In this document: one piece after another, positions 33,512 to 42,788 of the stretch
Numbering within the stretch: position 1 is the first letter of the stretch
Layout of the letters: each line of letters begins with the position of its first letter
NCBI GenBank assembly: GCA_020850475.1
Contig: JADZEO010000134.1
Coordinates: 1-64,000 of the forward strand
DNA from: Bdellovibrionales bacterium
Lineage (GTDB): Bacteria > Bdellovibrionota > Bdellovibrionia > Bdellovibrionales > UBA1609
DNA: 64,000 nt
Direction: 5' to 3'
Position numbers and translations under genes: made by a program
The notes under the pieces: generated by a model
Database searches by the model: none
What the model was told of the DNA's origin: nothing
What the model saw: only the letters and a program-made list of their open reading frames with translations

Positions 33512-36500
33512 TTACTTTCCTGCCGGAGGGGCTCCGGACCCAGGAGTTGGGCGCGTCCCATTACGGAAAGAGTCTTGAGGACGATCCTCAAATGGATACT
33601 CAGGCTTTTCCTCCGCCTCTTCAAGAATCGTATAGAGTCCAGGAAAGGTGGGATGCACTCCGCGGTAAGTGTTCATCATGTGCTGTAAACTCCAAGCCTC
33701 TTCTTTGACGACGGGTTCAAACTTATTGTTGGCCGGAACGGCCTTCAGGAGCACGGCAAAGGCTCTAAAGTCACGCACTCCCCGCAGCGCCAAGAGCCAC
33801 GGGTGATTGTAGATATCGCTCGAGTCAAGTTGATCACCCTCGGTAAAGTGCTGAGTGAAGTAGTAGTACCGCTCTCGAATCGGCGTGATCTTATCTTCGG
33901 CGGCACCCTTACAAATCATCGTCCCTCGCGTGGCCTCAAGAACAAAGCGCTTTTCTTCATCCGACATATTGCGACGATTAATTGGTAAGAACATTACCAA
34001 TTGCTCCCCGAGAGAAGGATTAGGACGAAGCAGGAGGCATCTCTCGTAGTTAACAAGCTCAAGATCCATCGTCGCCTGCTGCATCACCAGGAAGGCCTGC
34101 TCAGAAACAGAAGTCCCGTTCCCGCGGCTTCTGGTTTCTTCGTGGCCAATTCTTAGCGCGAAGGGACTCAGAACTGAACCCACGACCGGAATTCCATTTA
34201 AAGGACCAAGCGGATTAAAGGACTGGCTCCAAGCCAAAGCCTGATTGTAATTGACAGTAAAGTTAGCCCCCACGTTGAGATTGAGCGACTTACCACCTTT
34301 ATAGCGATACTTCCCGGTCTGCAGAACTTTGTACTTACGCTCCATAAATACGGCTGGGACATTGGCTCCAGGATTTTTGAAGAAGTCAAACTGAGTCGTC
34401 ATGCAAAGATTTGACAGCTCCATGCGAATGTCGCGCATGCCACCAAAAGCAATCGACAGTTTTTTGTTTTGATTGTAGCGCTTCCAAGCTTGCTCCGCCT
34501 GCCGCCCGATCATGTCACAGTAGCGAGTAAAGAACGGAATCTCCAGGGGAGCTCCATCAATGACCGCGACGAGATCTTCTTTTGAAACCGGTTTGGTTCC
34601 AAAGCGAGAGTTATTAAGTGACTGCAAAAAATTGTCGGTACTCAGCGTTCCCTCTCGAGTATCCGACAAGCAGTTGCGTTTTTCAGGAATATTCTCATCC
34701 ACTGACTGGCACTTGGCAGAGTCAAATTTTACCAAAGGAGTTTCAACCAGTGAAACGTAAGTGAGGTTAAAATCACGTACAAAAGTATAAAGCAAGGATG
34801 CCACCGAGTTGCGGGCGCGATATTGCTCTTCAAGACGAACCATCTCGCCGATGAGCGAATCAACACTCTTATTATAGAGGTGTTTCACCGACCCAAAGAG
34901 GCGGGAGTCGCGATACTCAACGTCTTCCTTGCGGCCGCCACGGAGGTCGGCAAATTCTTTTTTAATTTGGTCGCAGTCATCACTCGCCGGGCAATAAATC
35001 TCATCAAGATTGTCGGTCGGCCGCATATAAGATCGATTGGAGTTCAACAGCAAAGTCACCGGACCTGAGAATACCCGAGGCTCCAGACCTGAATCACGAT
35101 CCCGCAGACTATCCAAATCCACGACCGGGGCCAGTGGCATGTAAGTCAGATCATTCTTTTTGTAGGCCTGCATGGTGCGGTCTTTCACTCGCGCAAAGAA
35201 CTCCGGCGGCAAGTCCTTCACTTCATCCATTTCTTTATAAAAGATTTCTAGATCTCCAGGATTCGAAGTTCTTCCTGGTCGATTCAGTTCCATTTCAGAC
35301 AACTTGGCCACATAGTTGTGGATGGGTCGCATTTTCGCCGCCACGAAGGCCTTAAGTTCAGCCTCGGACCCCCCGCGATCCGGCTTGAGTCGACGTTGTT
35401 CCTCAAGTTTGCGCAGCTCATCGTGCATAATCGAAATTTTAGTCAACTCTTTCTCATCAATCGTCTCGAGCTGCACCATTAGATTTGCGCGAATTCGCAT
35501 GAGCCGCAAATCGCGCATGGAAATTTCAATGGGCGTAATAATGGTACCGTCTTGAACGCGAACCAGCCGCTTGATGGCAGTGATGTATTGCTTCCGTTTG
35601 GCCTCTTCTTCAAACTGCAGGCGCGTGGCGCCGGAATTCATGTCGCGGCCAATGGAGACCCCTTCGGCCGCGGCATCAAAGTAGTCTTTTTGAACTGCCA
35701 CTTTAAGCAAGTAAATCCCATCCCGGAGAGACTCCGTCGCCCGCCGGCCGTTGACGATACTACTGTAGCGGACCACGCGAGGATCCACCCGGAAGAGCAA
35801 CATCTTTTTGACGTTCAAATTCATGAATTCGTCGATTTCATAGCGAAAACGAAGCGTGTCGTAGCTAAAGTAGTCGAGGAAAAAGAGCGAGGGAATTTTT
35901 TGGCGGCCATTGGTCGCTGTTTGCCCACCGACGGGTCCCACCGAGCGAAGAGACTCAACATACTCGTCAGTCAGGACCCGACGGTCCCGTCCAAAGGTCG
36001 CAAACAGATCCCAGGGGTTAATCGCCAGAGTTAACTCTTTGGTAAATCCACTCGCCACATGAGTGATCTTAACCGACGGGAACAGCAATTCTTCAGGCTT
36101 GTAATACTTGTGGGTGACATGCCCAATCCAAGTCAAACACCCTTCATGATTGGCTTTCGCGACTTCGCGACAAGACTTAGCGGCATCGGGCTTTTGCCCG
36201 AGGGGACACCACGGCTTACTTTTTTGATCCGCATCAGGATAAAAAGCCTTTTCTAAGTCGGCATAGCGAGAGTCCGGAATCATATCGATATAAAAGAACT
36301 CATCACGAACTCGATTGCCACTGACAATGTTGCGCACACAGGCTTCGACCGAATACTCGACCGTACGCGTGGTGGCCGTCTCACCCGGCTTGATAGTTTC
36401 AAATTTGATGTGCATGGTCCCAAACTCAAAGGGCTCCAGCTTAAACGCTTGGTGAGCGTCGAGCATCTTTTGGTAGTTACTGGTGGCTTTCAGGAAATCA

Positions 36501-37609
36501 TCGTACTTAAAGCTTGCACCTTCAGCCGAGGCACGCGGGTTAAACCACAGCATTTGTTTGCCTTGCAACTGAGTAAAGTCGCCAATTTCAAACAGGCCTT
36601 CAAAGGGTTCAAGCTCTTCGGGCGCATTCAGCGGAACCACGCGAAGTGCGAGTTGCAGATTTCCTCGCGCCACTCGACGCGTGATATGAGCGTTGAGGCT
36701 GACCCGGAGAGTTCCGTCACCCTCTTCGATGGTTCCCACCGACGGGGGGATCTCAGGAGTGAGAATCAAACTCTCGTCGCGACTGCCACCCAAGTTGGTT
36801 GCCACAATGTTGGCGTATATCCGAAAGCGACCGGCGGTGAGCGGAAAGGGGCTGGGATCGCCTTGCAAACTGTGAAGTTTCACCACTGGGCGCATGGAGA
36901 GCTGAATCTCCAGGGCCACACCTTTATCCAGCTCTTTGATTTGCTTGATATAGGACGCCACATTTGACATGTAGAGTTGCTTGGTGACCGAATCATCTTT
37001 GTGGGCCGCAGGATTCCCGCCGGAGCGGCCGGCCAAGCGTTCTTTTACTTTTTCGCGCCCCACCACTTTAATGTCCTTGGGGATTTCGCCACCGGTTTTA
37101 ACCCAGACAATTTCAGGGTTACCGGTGCGACGCAAACCCGCCCACGGATTTACCGCGATCTTGAGTTTACGAGGCCCCTTGTAAACGCCTAAGCCTTCGA
37201 TGGTTCTTTCCATTTCCAGATAAGCTTCGTCAGCATAGTAGTTCGGCACCGGAACTCGCTCTTGCCAATGCAGACAGCCGTTCTCATCGGTCCAGGGCTC
37301 GACCGTGGTGTCTTCAACTTTGATTTTAAATTGAATGCCGAGAATTTTATTGCGAGTGGCTCGGTCAATCAAACACGCATAAAAATCATAGTGGCGCGCG
37401 AGCGGCAGCTTCCAGTCCTTGCTGACTTCACGCGTGGGGAGCGCACTGCCCCCGACATTGACGACCAAATAATTGGTGTTCTGCTCTGAAGGGTCTTCAG
37501 ACATGGCTTTGATTTTTGACTGATCATGGGGTTTTGCCTGCCAACATGAAGTGAGCAACAGGCTGCCGATGACGAGCGTTAAGAATTTGCCGCGTCTAGA
37601 ATTCCACAT
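33512..37609 (-). CDS. Giant lipoprotein (1365 aa), module 1
   Basis: This 1365-residue lipoprotein has the signal FLTLVIGSLLLTSC with Cys at about residue 22. No known domain is recognised. Two similar segments can be seen in the N-terminal part: ACLIDRATRNKILGIQFKIKVEDTTVEPWTDENGCLHWQERVPVPNYYADEAYLEME...LKIAVNPWAGL, and later RNIVSGNRVRDEFFYIDMI...GCLTWIGHVTHKYYKPEELLFPSVKITH...LTLAINPWDLF. Both end in (A)INPW and have a Cys-Leu-x-Trp, so this looks like an internal duplication of a 150- to 200-residue beta domain. The C-terminus is Pro/Gly-rich. Its ATG lies within the end of the barrel gene (14-bp overlap), so the two products are made together. It ends 11 bp from the convergent waaA stop. 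Confidence 0.78.
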   Translation of the reverse strand: MWNSRRGKFLTLVIGSLLLTSCWQAKPHDQSKIKAMSEDPSEQNTNYLVVNVGGSALPTREVSKDWKLPLARHYDFYACLIDRATRNKILGIQFKIKVEDTTVEPWTDENGCLHWQERVPVPNYYADEAYLEMERTIEGLGVYKGPRKLKIAVNPWAGLRRTGNPEIVWVKTGGEIPKDIKVVGREKVKERLAGRSGGNPAAHKDDSVTKQLYMSNVASYIKQIKELDKGVALEIQLSMRPVVKLHSLQGDPSPFPLTAGRFRIYANIVATNLGGSRDESLILTPEIPPSVGTIEEGDGTLRVSLNAHITRRVARGNLQLALRVVPLNAPEELEPFEGLFEIGDFTQLQGKQMLWFNPRASAEGASFKYDDFLKATSNYQKMLDAHQAFKLEPFEFGTMHIKFETIKPGETATTRTVEYSVEACVRNIVSGNRVRDEFFYIDMIPDSRYADLEKAFYPDADQKSKPWCPLGQKPDAAKSCREVAKANHEGCLTWIGHVTHKYYKPEELLFPSVKITHVASGFTKELTLAINPWDLFATFGRDRRVLTDEYVESLRSVGPVGGQTATNGRQKIPSLFFLDYFSYDTLRFRYEIDEFMNLNVKKMLLFRVDPRVVRYSSIVNGRRATESLRDGIYLLKVAVQKDYFDAAAEGVSIGRDMNSGATRLQFEEEAKRKQYITAIKRLVRVQDGTIITPIEISMRDLRLMRIRANLMVQLETIDEKELTKISIMHDELRKLEEQRRLKPDRGGSEAELKAFVAAKMRPIHNYVAKLSEMELNRPGRTSNPGDLEIFYKEMDEVKDLPPEFFARVKDRTMQAYKKNDLTYMPLAPVVDLDSLRDRDSGLEPRVFSGPVTLLLNSNRSYMRPTDNLDEIYCPASDDCDQIKKEFADLRGGRKEDVEYRDSRLFGSVKHLYNKSVDSLIGEMVRLEEQYRARNSVASLLYTFVRDFNLTYVSLVETPLVKFDSAKCQSVDENIPEKRNCLSDTREGTLSTDNFLQSLNNSRFGTKPVSKEDLVAVIDGAPLEIPFFTRYCDMIGRQAEQAWKRYNQNKKLSIAFGGMRDIRMELSNLCMTTQFDFFKNPGANVPAVFMERKYKVLQTGKYRYKGGKSLNLNVGANFTVNYNQALAWSQSFNPLGPLNGIPVVGSVLSPFALRIGHEETRSRGNGTSVSEQAFLVMQQATMDLELVNYERCLLLRPNPSLGEQLVMFLPINRRNMSDEEKRFVLEATRGTMICKGAAEDKITPIRERYYYFTQHFTEGDQLDSSDIYNHPWLLALRGVRDFRAFAVLLKAVPANNKFEPVVKEEAWSLQHMMNTYRGVHPTFPGLYTILEEAEEKPEYPFEDRPQDSFRNGTRPTPGSGAPPAGK

Positions 37610-38804
37610 ACAAAGTCTCCACCTTAAAGAACACTGAATCGAGTTTCTCCTGAGAAGCGTTCGGATTGATCACTTCGCTTCCTAGGTACTCGGCTACGAC
37701 CCTGAAATTGTATGAACGAAACAGAATTTCAATGCCAAACCCATCGCCCTGGCGATTGTTGTGCCCCCGCGCCCCACTGTTATAGCGGGCCGGCGACGTA
37801 TCGGACTCATTAAAGAACTGAAGATAATAAGGACTGACCACCGCACCCATGATGCCCATGTCGGCCCGCAAGAACATTTCCTGACCTCGGTTAAAGCTGG
37901 GGTCGGCTTTGGTATTCTCCAGCCAGTAACCCCCGCCGCGAATTTTAAAAGTATCCAGCACGCACAGGCAGGCTTCGGCGCCCGCCAGCCAGCCTTCAAA
38001 GTCATAGTTAAAAAAACTATTGCCCGGCAGCTCGCCTGAAGTGGAATTTCCCCAGCGCGAACTTTCATAGGCGACCACCGCCGGAAGATCACCGTACTTC
38101 CAATGAGTCGCTGAACCAGTCAATTCAAAGGCATTCTTGAGTTGGAGACCACCGCGCAGAGTTTCGGTCACAAAGGTGGGAGTTTTTTCTTTTTCTACGC
38201 GCATGGTTTCAAACGAAGTGGAAGTGGGAATCGTTTGACTCGCAATGAACTCAAGATAAGTTTTCTTGCTCCCCGCACGCAGAGTTTCGCTCACGCCCGG
38301 GAAGGCTCGGTCAGTGATCAACAAGGGCGCATTCAAGTAGCCCTGGCTGAGAGCTCCACCCTTGATTTCTAGAAACGAAAAGGGCCGAAAACGAGCGGCG
38401 ACTTCGTAGGGCAAAATTCCTGATTGAACGGAGTCATTAAAGCGCGATTGAACTTGGCTCGTGATGAGCTGCAGTTTAGCATCGGCATAAATATCAAAAC
38501 TCTCGGTGAGCTTGTAAGTCATCCGTGGGCGCAAAGTAAATCCCACCATGGTGCCTTCATCTTGCGCTTCGGAAAATGATTCACCACCCACGCCCATCGC
38601 CCATTCGCCAGACAAGCGCTTTTCAATGGTTTCATCTTCCACCCGCAAGCGCGATTGGGAATTGGCTTCCGATGGTGACGGTTTTGATTTGTTTTCGAGT
38701 GCCCGGGCCGTCGGCGCCGGAGAGAGTAAGACAAGTACGGCCATCAATACGGCCAATACCACTGGTTGGGCCAAGGCCGATAAGCCACGCCCCTCTTCCA
38801 CCAT
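37596..38804 (-). CDS. Outer-membrane barrel protein, module 1
   Basis: This secreted barrel of about 402 residues has a signal peptide (VVLAVLMAVLVLLSPAPTARA). It shows regular amphipathic strands such as MVGFTLRPRMTYKLTESFDIYADAKLQL, PYEVAARFRPFSFLEIKGGAL, RGGLQLKNAFELTGSATHW and FRVVAEYLGSEV, and the end ETLYVEF finishes in Phe. The size suggests 14-18 strands. The start is uncertain: I chose the Met just before the signal peptide; the track's ATG is 42 codons earlier, close to a TATAAT-like box, and no clear binding site marks either. It is the first gene of a two-gene unit with the giant lipoprotein. Confidence 0.72.
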   Translation of the reverse strand: MVEEGRGLSALAQPVVLAVLMAVLVLLSPAPTARALENKSKPSPSEANSQSRLRVEDETIEKRLSGEWAMGVGGESFSEAQDEGTMVGFTLRPRMTYKLTESFDIYADAKLQLITSQVQSRFNDSVQSGILPYEVAARFRPFSFLEIKGGALSQGYLNAPLLITDRAFPGVSETLRAGSKKTYLEFIASQTIPTSTSFETMRVEKEKTPTFVTETLRGGLQLKNAFELTGSATHWKYGDLPAVVAYESSRWGNSTSGELPGNSFFNYDFEGWLAGAEACLCVLDTFKIRGGGYWLENTKADPSFNRGQEMFLRADMGIMGAVVSPYYLQFFNESDTSPARYNSGARGHNNRQGDGFGIEILFRSYNFRVVAEYLGSEVINPNASQEKLDSVFFKVETLYVEF

Positions 38805-39089
38805 GGGGAGGGTGCCAATTTGAGGGTTCAACGTCCTTGAGTTAATTTCCCTGCTCCTCGTAAATGCCGTCCCCGAAATCCGGGGACTCCATGAGACCAC
38901 TCTTGCAAGCTCTATACATCCTCGTAACATTATATAAGTTATTGATTATACGAGTTTTTTTACACAACGGGAGGATGGAAGGGACTGCCTAACTAGCGAA
39001 CATTAGGCCGCAAATTGTTGGTTTGAAAAGTTTCCTATGAAAAATTTGGAAAACGGCTTAATCTACCCCACTATTCAAGGAGTTAGGAA

Positions 39090-40400
39090 ATGGTGACCCC
39101 CCTCAATCCACTGCGAAAGCTTCCCCCCCCAGCCAATTTCAAAAAGGGCGACGTCCTAGTCGTTTTTGGGGAGCTTTTTGCTCGCGGCTACGCCAACGGC
39201 ATCGTCGAAGAAGCCCAGAAACATGGAATGAAGGTTATTTATTCCACCGTCGGCCGCCGGGATGATCAAGAAAAGTTGCGACCCCTGACGCCTGAGGAAC
39301 TTGCCGAGAAGGATCAGCCCTTGATCAATGTTCCCCTGGAAGCGGGCTTTGATATGGAACCCAGCAAATCCGGAGTGCGCCCGATTGATCAGCTGGCGAA
39401 CAAAAAACTGAGTGAGTGGAACTCCGTGCAAATGAATTTTAAGCAAATCGAAGAGAGCCGACTCTCGGGGATTGAAAGTTTTCGGGGCCGGGTGCGGGCC
39501 TATTTGCAAGAACTCGAAAAACATATTCCCCACGGTGCCAATGTGGTTTTTGCCCACACCATGGCCGGTGGAGTTCCTCGAGCTAAAATTGTGATGCCCG
39601 CCATGAATCGGGTCTTCAAAGGTTCAGGCGACCGATTTGCCTCGAGCGAGGAATTTTGGAACACCGACATGGGCCGCTTTTGTGCGCAAAGCTTTGAGGA
39701 AGTCACTGCCAACACTCTCCGCCACTTAATTGATTTGAGCACTCAGCTGAGAGAAAAAATTCAAGCTCAGGGGGGCAAGGTCTCCTACACGGCTTACGGT
39801 TATCATGGCACGGAAATCCTCATCGAAGGTGAATACCGCTGGCAGTCTTACTCCCCTTACCTCCAGGGCTTTGCCAAAATTTTGCTCGAGAACATTGCGC
39901 AAGAGTATTGGCAAAAAGGAATCAAGGTAACGGTGTTTAATGCCCCCGAAATTCTCACCAATTCTTCGAGCATTTTTCTGGGCGTTGAGGTTTCTCTTTA
40001 CCCATTGATGGGTGCCCTTCGCAAAGAAGCTAGCCGTCACCCGCGAATTGCTGAAATCTTAAGGAAGTGCCAGAGTGTTCTCAAAGAAGATTTCACCTTA
40101 GACGAAGTGCTTGAGTACACCGACGAGTACTTCACTTCTGAAACCATTGGTGTGGAGTGGAGCCGCTTCAATGTGTGGCCCCAACATAATGGCGCCGAAC
40201 AAATGGCCCTGATGCGCGAGACCAGTACCGGATTAATCGAGATGCATCGAGACGCTAAAAATCTGCTGACTGCTGAACTCAGCGAAGTTGTGTTTCGCGC
40301 CTGCGGGGAGATCATGCTGGCGGAAGCGGCGAATCCTCAAGCTCCGGTCTGGTGGCTGGGGCACGACATTGTCGCCAAACAAACTGCGACTCAAAGTTAA
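39090..40400 (+). CDS. Probable FabMG-like enoyl-ACP reductase family protein
   Basis: This 436-residue cytosolic protein, without signal peptide, begins with a Rossmann-like unit (KKGDVLVVFGELFARGYANGIVEEAQKHGMKVIYSTVGRRDD), where the nucleotide loop differs from the usual GxxxGxG. It contains VVFAHTMAGGVPRAKI and YRWQSYSPYLQGFAK, where Tyr and Lys are separated by eight residues (YSPYLQGFAK) as in FabV-type enoyl reductases. I recall a family called FabMG enoyl-ACP reductase of about this length, and this fits, but I could not verify it. If right, it would be the fatty-acid elongation enoyl reductase and possibly triclosan-tolerant. AAGGAGTTAGGAA precedes the ATG. It stands alone. Confidence 0.45.
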   Translation: MVTPLNPLRKLPPPANFKKGDVLVVFGELFARGYANGIVEEAQKHGMKVIYSTVGRRDDQEKLRPLTPEELAEKDQPLINVPLEAGFDMEPSKSGVRPIDQLANKKLSEWNSVQMNFKQIEESRLSGIESFRGRVRAYLQELEKHIPHGANVVFAHTMAGGVPRAKIVMPAMNRVFKGSGDRFASSEEFWNTDMGRFCAQSFEEVTANTLRHLIDLSTQLREKIQAQGGKVSYTAYGYHGTEILIEGEYRWQSYSPYLQGFAKILLENIAQEYWQKGIKVTVFNAPEILTNSSSIFLGVEVSLYPLMGALRKEASRHPRIAEILRKCQSVLKEDFTLDEVLEYTDEYFTSETIGVEWSRFNVWPQHNGAEQMALMRETSTGLIEMHRDAKNLLTAELSEVVFRACGEIMLAEAANPQAPVWWLGHDIVAKQTATQS

Positions 40401-40590
40401 ATAAAAGCGTTGATCCTGGTGAGCAATTGTCCAATTTTGAGTCACTAGCCCTTGTTCTCATTTTGAAACACGCAAGATTTGTCCGCACATTCGACAACTT
40501 AGCTTGAGCCTTGGTGGCCCCAAAGGCACCTCCGTTTGGCCCTCTCTTTGCTCAATCTAAGCATGAGGTGTTCTAAAAAGGAGAGGGGAT

Positions 40591-41256
40591 ATGGATCAAT
40601 TCTTTGGTTTTAGGCAGTTGTCTTTTTGGCGAATTGGATTGGTAATGGCCATGCTGTGGGCCTTTGGTTGTGCTAGCAAAAATCCACCGCCGTCGATTAA
40701 CAAGTCTTCAGCAAATTCCAACGGAGGGGGGTCGCAACAAACCAACCCGTTCAATCCGGTTCCGCAGCCGCAACCCAACCCTGGGCCTGTGACTCCGGCA
40801 GGATCGCTCACCTTTTCGAATACGATGGCCAATGCCCTCGCCGGCACTAACGTCTCAAGTTTTCGGCTCTTTGAAATTGTTCATGGCGTGGTCCGAGGGG
40901 GTGGTAGTGCAAATGCCTATGGCTGTGCCGTACCGGTGGGTAACACCGGTTGCGACAACTTTAGCAATTGGACTCATTTACCAACAGAGGATTGGACCTT
41001 TAATGCCAGCGACCAGACCTGGCGAATGTCCGCAGATTTTCTGTGGCTTCAACGAGATGCGGTCGGTGACTTCGTGATGCACTTTAAGGATCTTGATACC
41101 AAGGTCGAGGTCTCAAAGATTATCAAGCTCACTTGCCTAAACGCTTGGTACAGCACCAGTGCCGTGATCGGCCCTTACTATCCCCCTGAGGCCTGCGATT
41201 CTCTTGGGAAGACCACAACTGGTGGGGGCGGGAACTGGGTCTGCGACTGTCGTTGA
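40591..41256 (+). CDS. Lipoprotein of unknown function
   Basis: This 221-residue lipoprotein has the signal WRIGLVMAMLWAFGC with Cys at about residue 27, then a disordered linker of Ser/Asn/Gly and Pro/Gln (GGGSQQTNPFNPVPQPQPNPGP), then a compact domain of about 140 residues with six cysteines (CAVPVGNTGCDNF, LTCLNAW, EACDSL, WVCDC). The C-terminal GGGGNWVCDCR is unusual. GGAGAGGGG precedes the ATG. Function unknown; it is probably surface- or periplasm-facing on the outer membrane. Confidence 0.72.
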   Translation: MDQFFGFRQLSFWRIGLVMAMLWAFGCASKNPPPSINKSSANSNGGGSQQTNPFNPVPQPQPNPGPVTPAGSLTFSNTMANALAGTNVSSFRLFEIVHGVVRGGGSANAYGCAVPVGNTGCDNFSNWTHLPTEDWTFNASDQTWRMSADFLWLQRDAVGDFVMHFKDLDTKVEVSKIIKLTCLNAWYSTSAVIGPYYPPEACDSLGKTTTGGGGNWVCDCR

Positions 41257-41295
41257 GACCAAGTTGTTAAAGCTGATTTGGCTCGCGATCTCGGA

Positions 41296-42126
41296 TTAGA
41301 AAAAACTTTTTGGTTTAAGGATTAACGACGCGCCAATGGCGGCCGCCAGTAGAATTGTCAGTATCAAGGCGCGCCCAATTAAGTCGCGCCAAGACCCTGG
41401 CGGCACTGGACTTCGAGTGGCTTGCTTCCACCAAAAGTGCGATGTCGCAAACAACACCAGCGGAGCCATCCACCCCAGGGGAACTTCGAGGTAATAGTGC
41501 GCCACTAAGGCCTGCCAAAACCACCATAACCAAAGCCAACCAAGAGGCTTGGCTTGCAAGCCTGGGCGGACCATTAGCTCAAAGGCCAACAAGACCCCCA
41601 AAGAGGTTAAGCTCCCCATAATTATTTGCGACTGGGACGCACTCCCCCACAGCAGCGCAATCCAAGCCAAATAGGCAGTTGAAAAAACTCCGGCCAGCAG
41701 GGCGTCGCGCCCCCTCAGGTCACTCGCTCGAAAGCGCCCCAGCGCTTCGCCAACTCCGAGCCAAATTGCCAACAGTGAGTAGACACCGATCTGCTCGACC
41801 CAAGCTAACTCTAAGGGTTTAATTACGAGCCACACCACCACGATGGAGAAGGCCATAACGACTAGGCCTAGTATTCGCCGACCGCGCGCCAGACTCCACA
41901 AAAGAGCCAATAGTGGCGAGCACATCACCAACCAATCATTACCGCTCAAGGACTCCCAGACGGGAATTCCAGCAAGTGCCCACCATGCAGCCGAGTAAGC
42001 CAGGGCCGGAGCCAGACTCCAGCAGGTCCAATTCCAACGTCGCTCGAGCTGGAAGTTGATCCCCAATAGACCGACGGAAAAAAACAGGGGAAGTATCGCA
42101 CTTCCCCAGGCAATCGTTAGAATCAC
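41296..42126 (-). CDS. Polytopic membrane protein of unknown function
   Basis: This 276-residue integral membrane protein has about eight or nine hydrophobic segments, many Trp (WWFWQALVAHYY, WNWTCWSLAPALAYSAAWWALA) and few charges. The start is GTG; no better codon is nearby. It begins 7 bp after the YceI stop, so the two are probably co-transcribed. Several Trp/His residues in helices could be haem or quinone contacts, as in cytochrome b561-like proteins often found with YceI, but no clear His pair pattern is seen. No family recognised. The overall form also resembles parts of CAAX-protease or cytochrome c assembly proteins, without their motifs. Confidence 0.65.
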   Translation of the reverse strand: MILTIAWGSAILPLFFSVGLLGINFQLERRWNWTCWSLAPALAYSAAWWALAGIPVWESLSGNDWLVMCSPLLALLWSLARGRRILGLVVMAFSIVVVWLVIKPLELAWVEQIGVYSLLAIWLGVGEALGRFRASDLRGRDALLAGVFSTAYLAWIALLWGSASQSQIIMGSLTSLGVLLAFELMVRPGLQAKPLGWLWLWWFWQALVAHYYLEVPLGWMAPLVLFATSHFWWKQATRSPVPPGSWRDLIGRALILTILLAAAIGASLILKPKSFF

Positions 42127-42133
42127 AACTCAA

Positions 42134-42718
42134 TTAAAGAGTGCCTTCGACCGACAAAGTGATCTCCACTTCATCACCCAAACCACCCTCTTGGGCCATG
42201 TAGTTCATGCCAAAATCAGTGCGCTTAACCGTAAACTTGGCCATTCCACCCGTACGATCTTTCTTCCAAGGATCTTTTCCGGTCTTGAGACGCTCGAAAT
42301 TAAACGACACGGGCTTAGTTACTCCCCTCATCGTCAAATCGCCGGTGACTTCGTAGCGATTGCCGCCCAGTCCAACCACCTTGGTGCTTTTGAAGGTGAT
42401 TTTTTTGTGCTTTTTAGCATCAAAGAAATCCGCTTTGCGTAAGTGATCGTCTCGGTCTTTGTTGAGAGTATTGATGCTAGCCGTAGCAATTTCCACGGAA
42501 ATTTGGCTAGCCGGTGGATTGGCATCGTCAATCGTGAACTCACCTTTGACGTCACCAAACATTCCATGGGTGTAGCTAAAACCCAAGTGGTTAATCTTAA
42601 ACAACACTTGAGTGTGGCCTGGATCAATTTTGAACTTTTGAGCACTTGAAGCGGGCACTGCCGAGGCCGTCATCGCCGCCACTAAACCCACCGCAAACAA
42701 TAAAACCAATTTCTTCAT
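42134..42718 (-). CDS. YceI-family periplasmic lipocalin-like protein
   Basis: This 194-residue YceI protein has a signal peptide (MKKLVLLFAVGLVAAMTASA) and then the family's typical features: FKIDPGHTQVLFKINHLGFSYTHGMFGDVKGEFTID, ASINTLNKDRDDHLRKADFFDAKKHKKITFKST and YEVTGDLTMRGVTKPVSF. Members bind polyisoprenoids such as ubiquinone or octaprenyl chains in a lipocalin-like beta barrel and respond to base or osmotic stress. The start is fixed by GGAGGA placed 7 bases before the second Met of the track ORF. The next gene is a polytopic membrane protein, a common YceI context. Confidence 0.95.
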   Translation of the reverse strand: MKKLVLLFAVGLVAAMTASAVPASSAQKFKIDPGHTQVLFKINHLGFSYTHGMFGDVKGEFTIDDANPPASQISVEIATASINTLNKDRDDHLRKADFFDAKKHKKITFKSTKVVGLGGNRYEVTGDLTMRGVTKPVSFNFERLKTGKDPWKKDRTGGMAKFTVKRTDFGMNYMAQEGGLGDEVEITLSVEGTL

Positions 42719-42788
42719 GAACATTCCTCCGTCGTTGGAGGAAAATCATATTGACCGAATCACCCTTTGGGGAGTCCTATTGCGCTGT

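Noticed and set aside
36410-36967. 185-residue plus-strand ORF
   Set aside because: Antisense to the giant lipoprotein gene.
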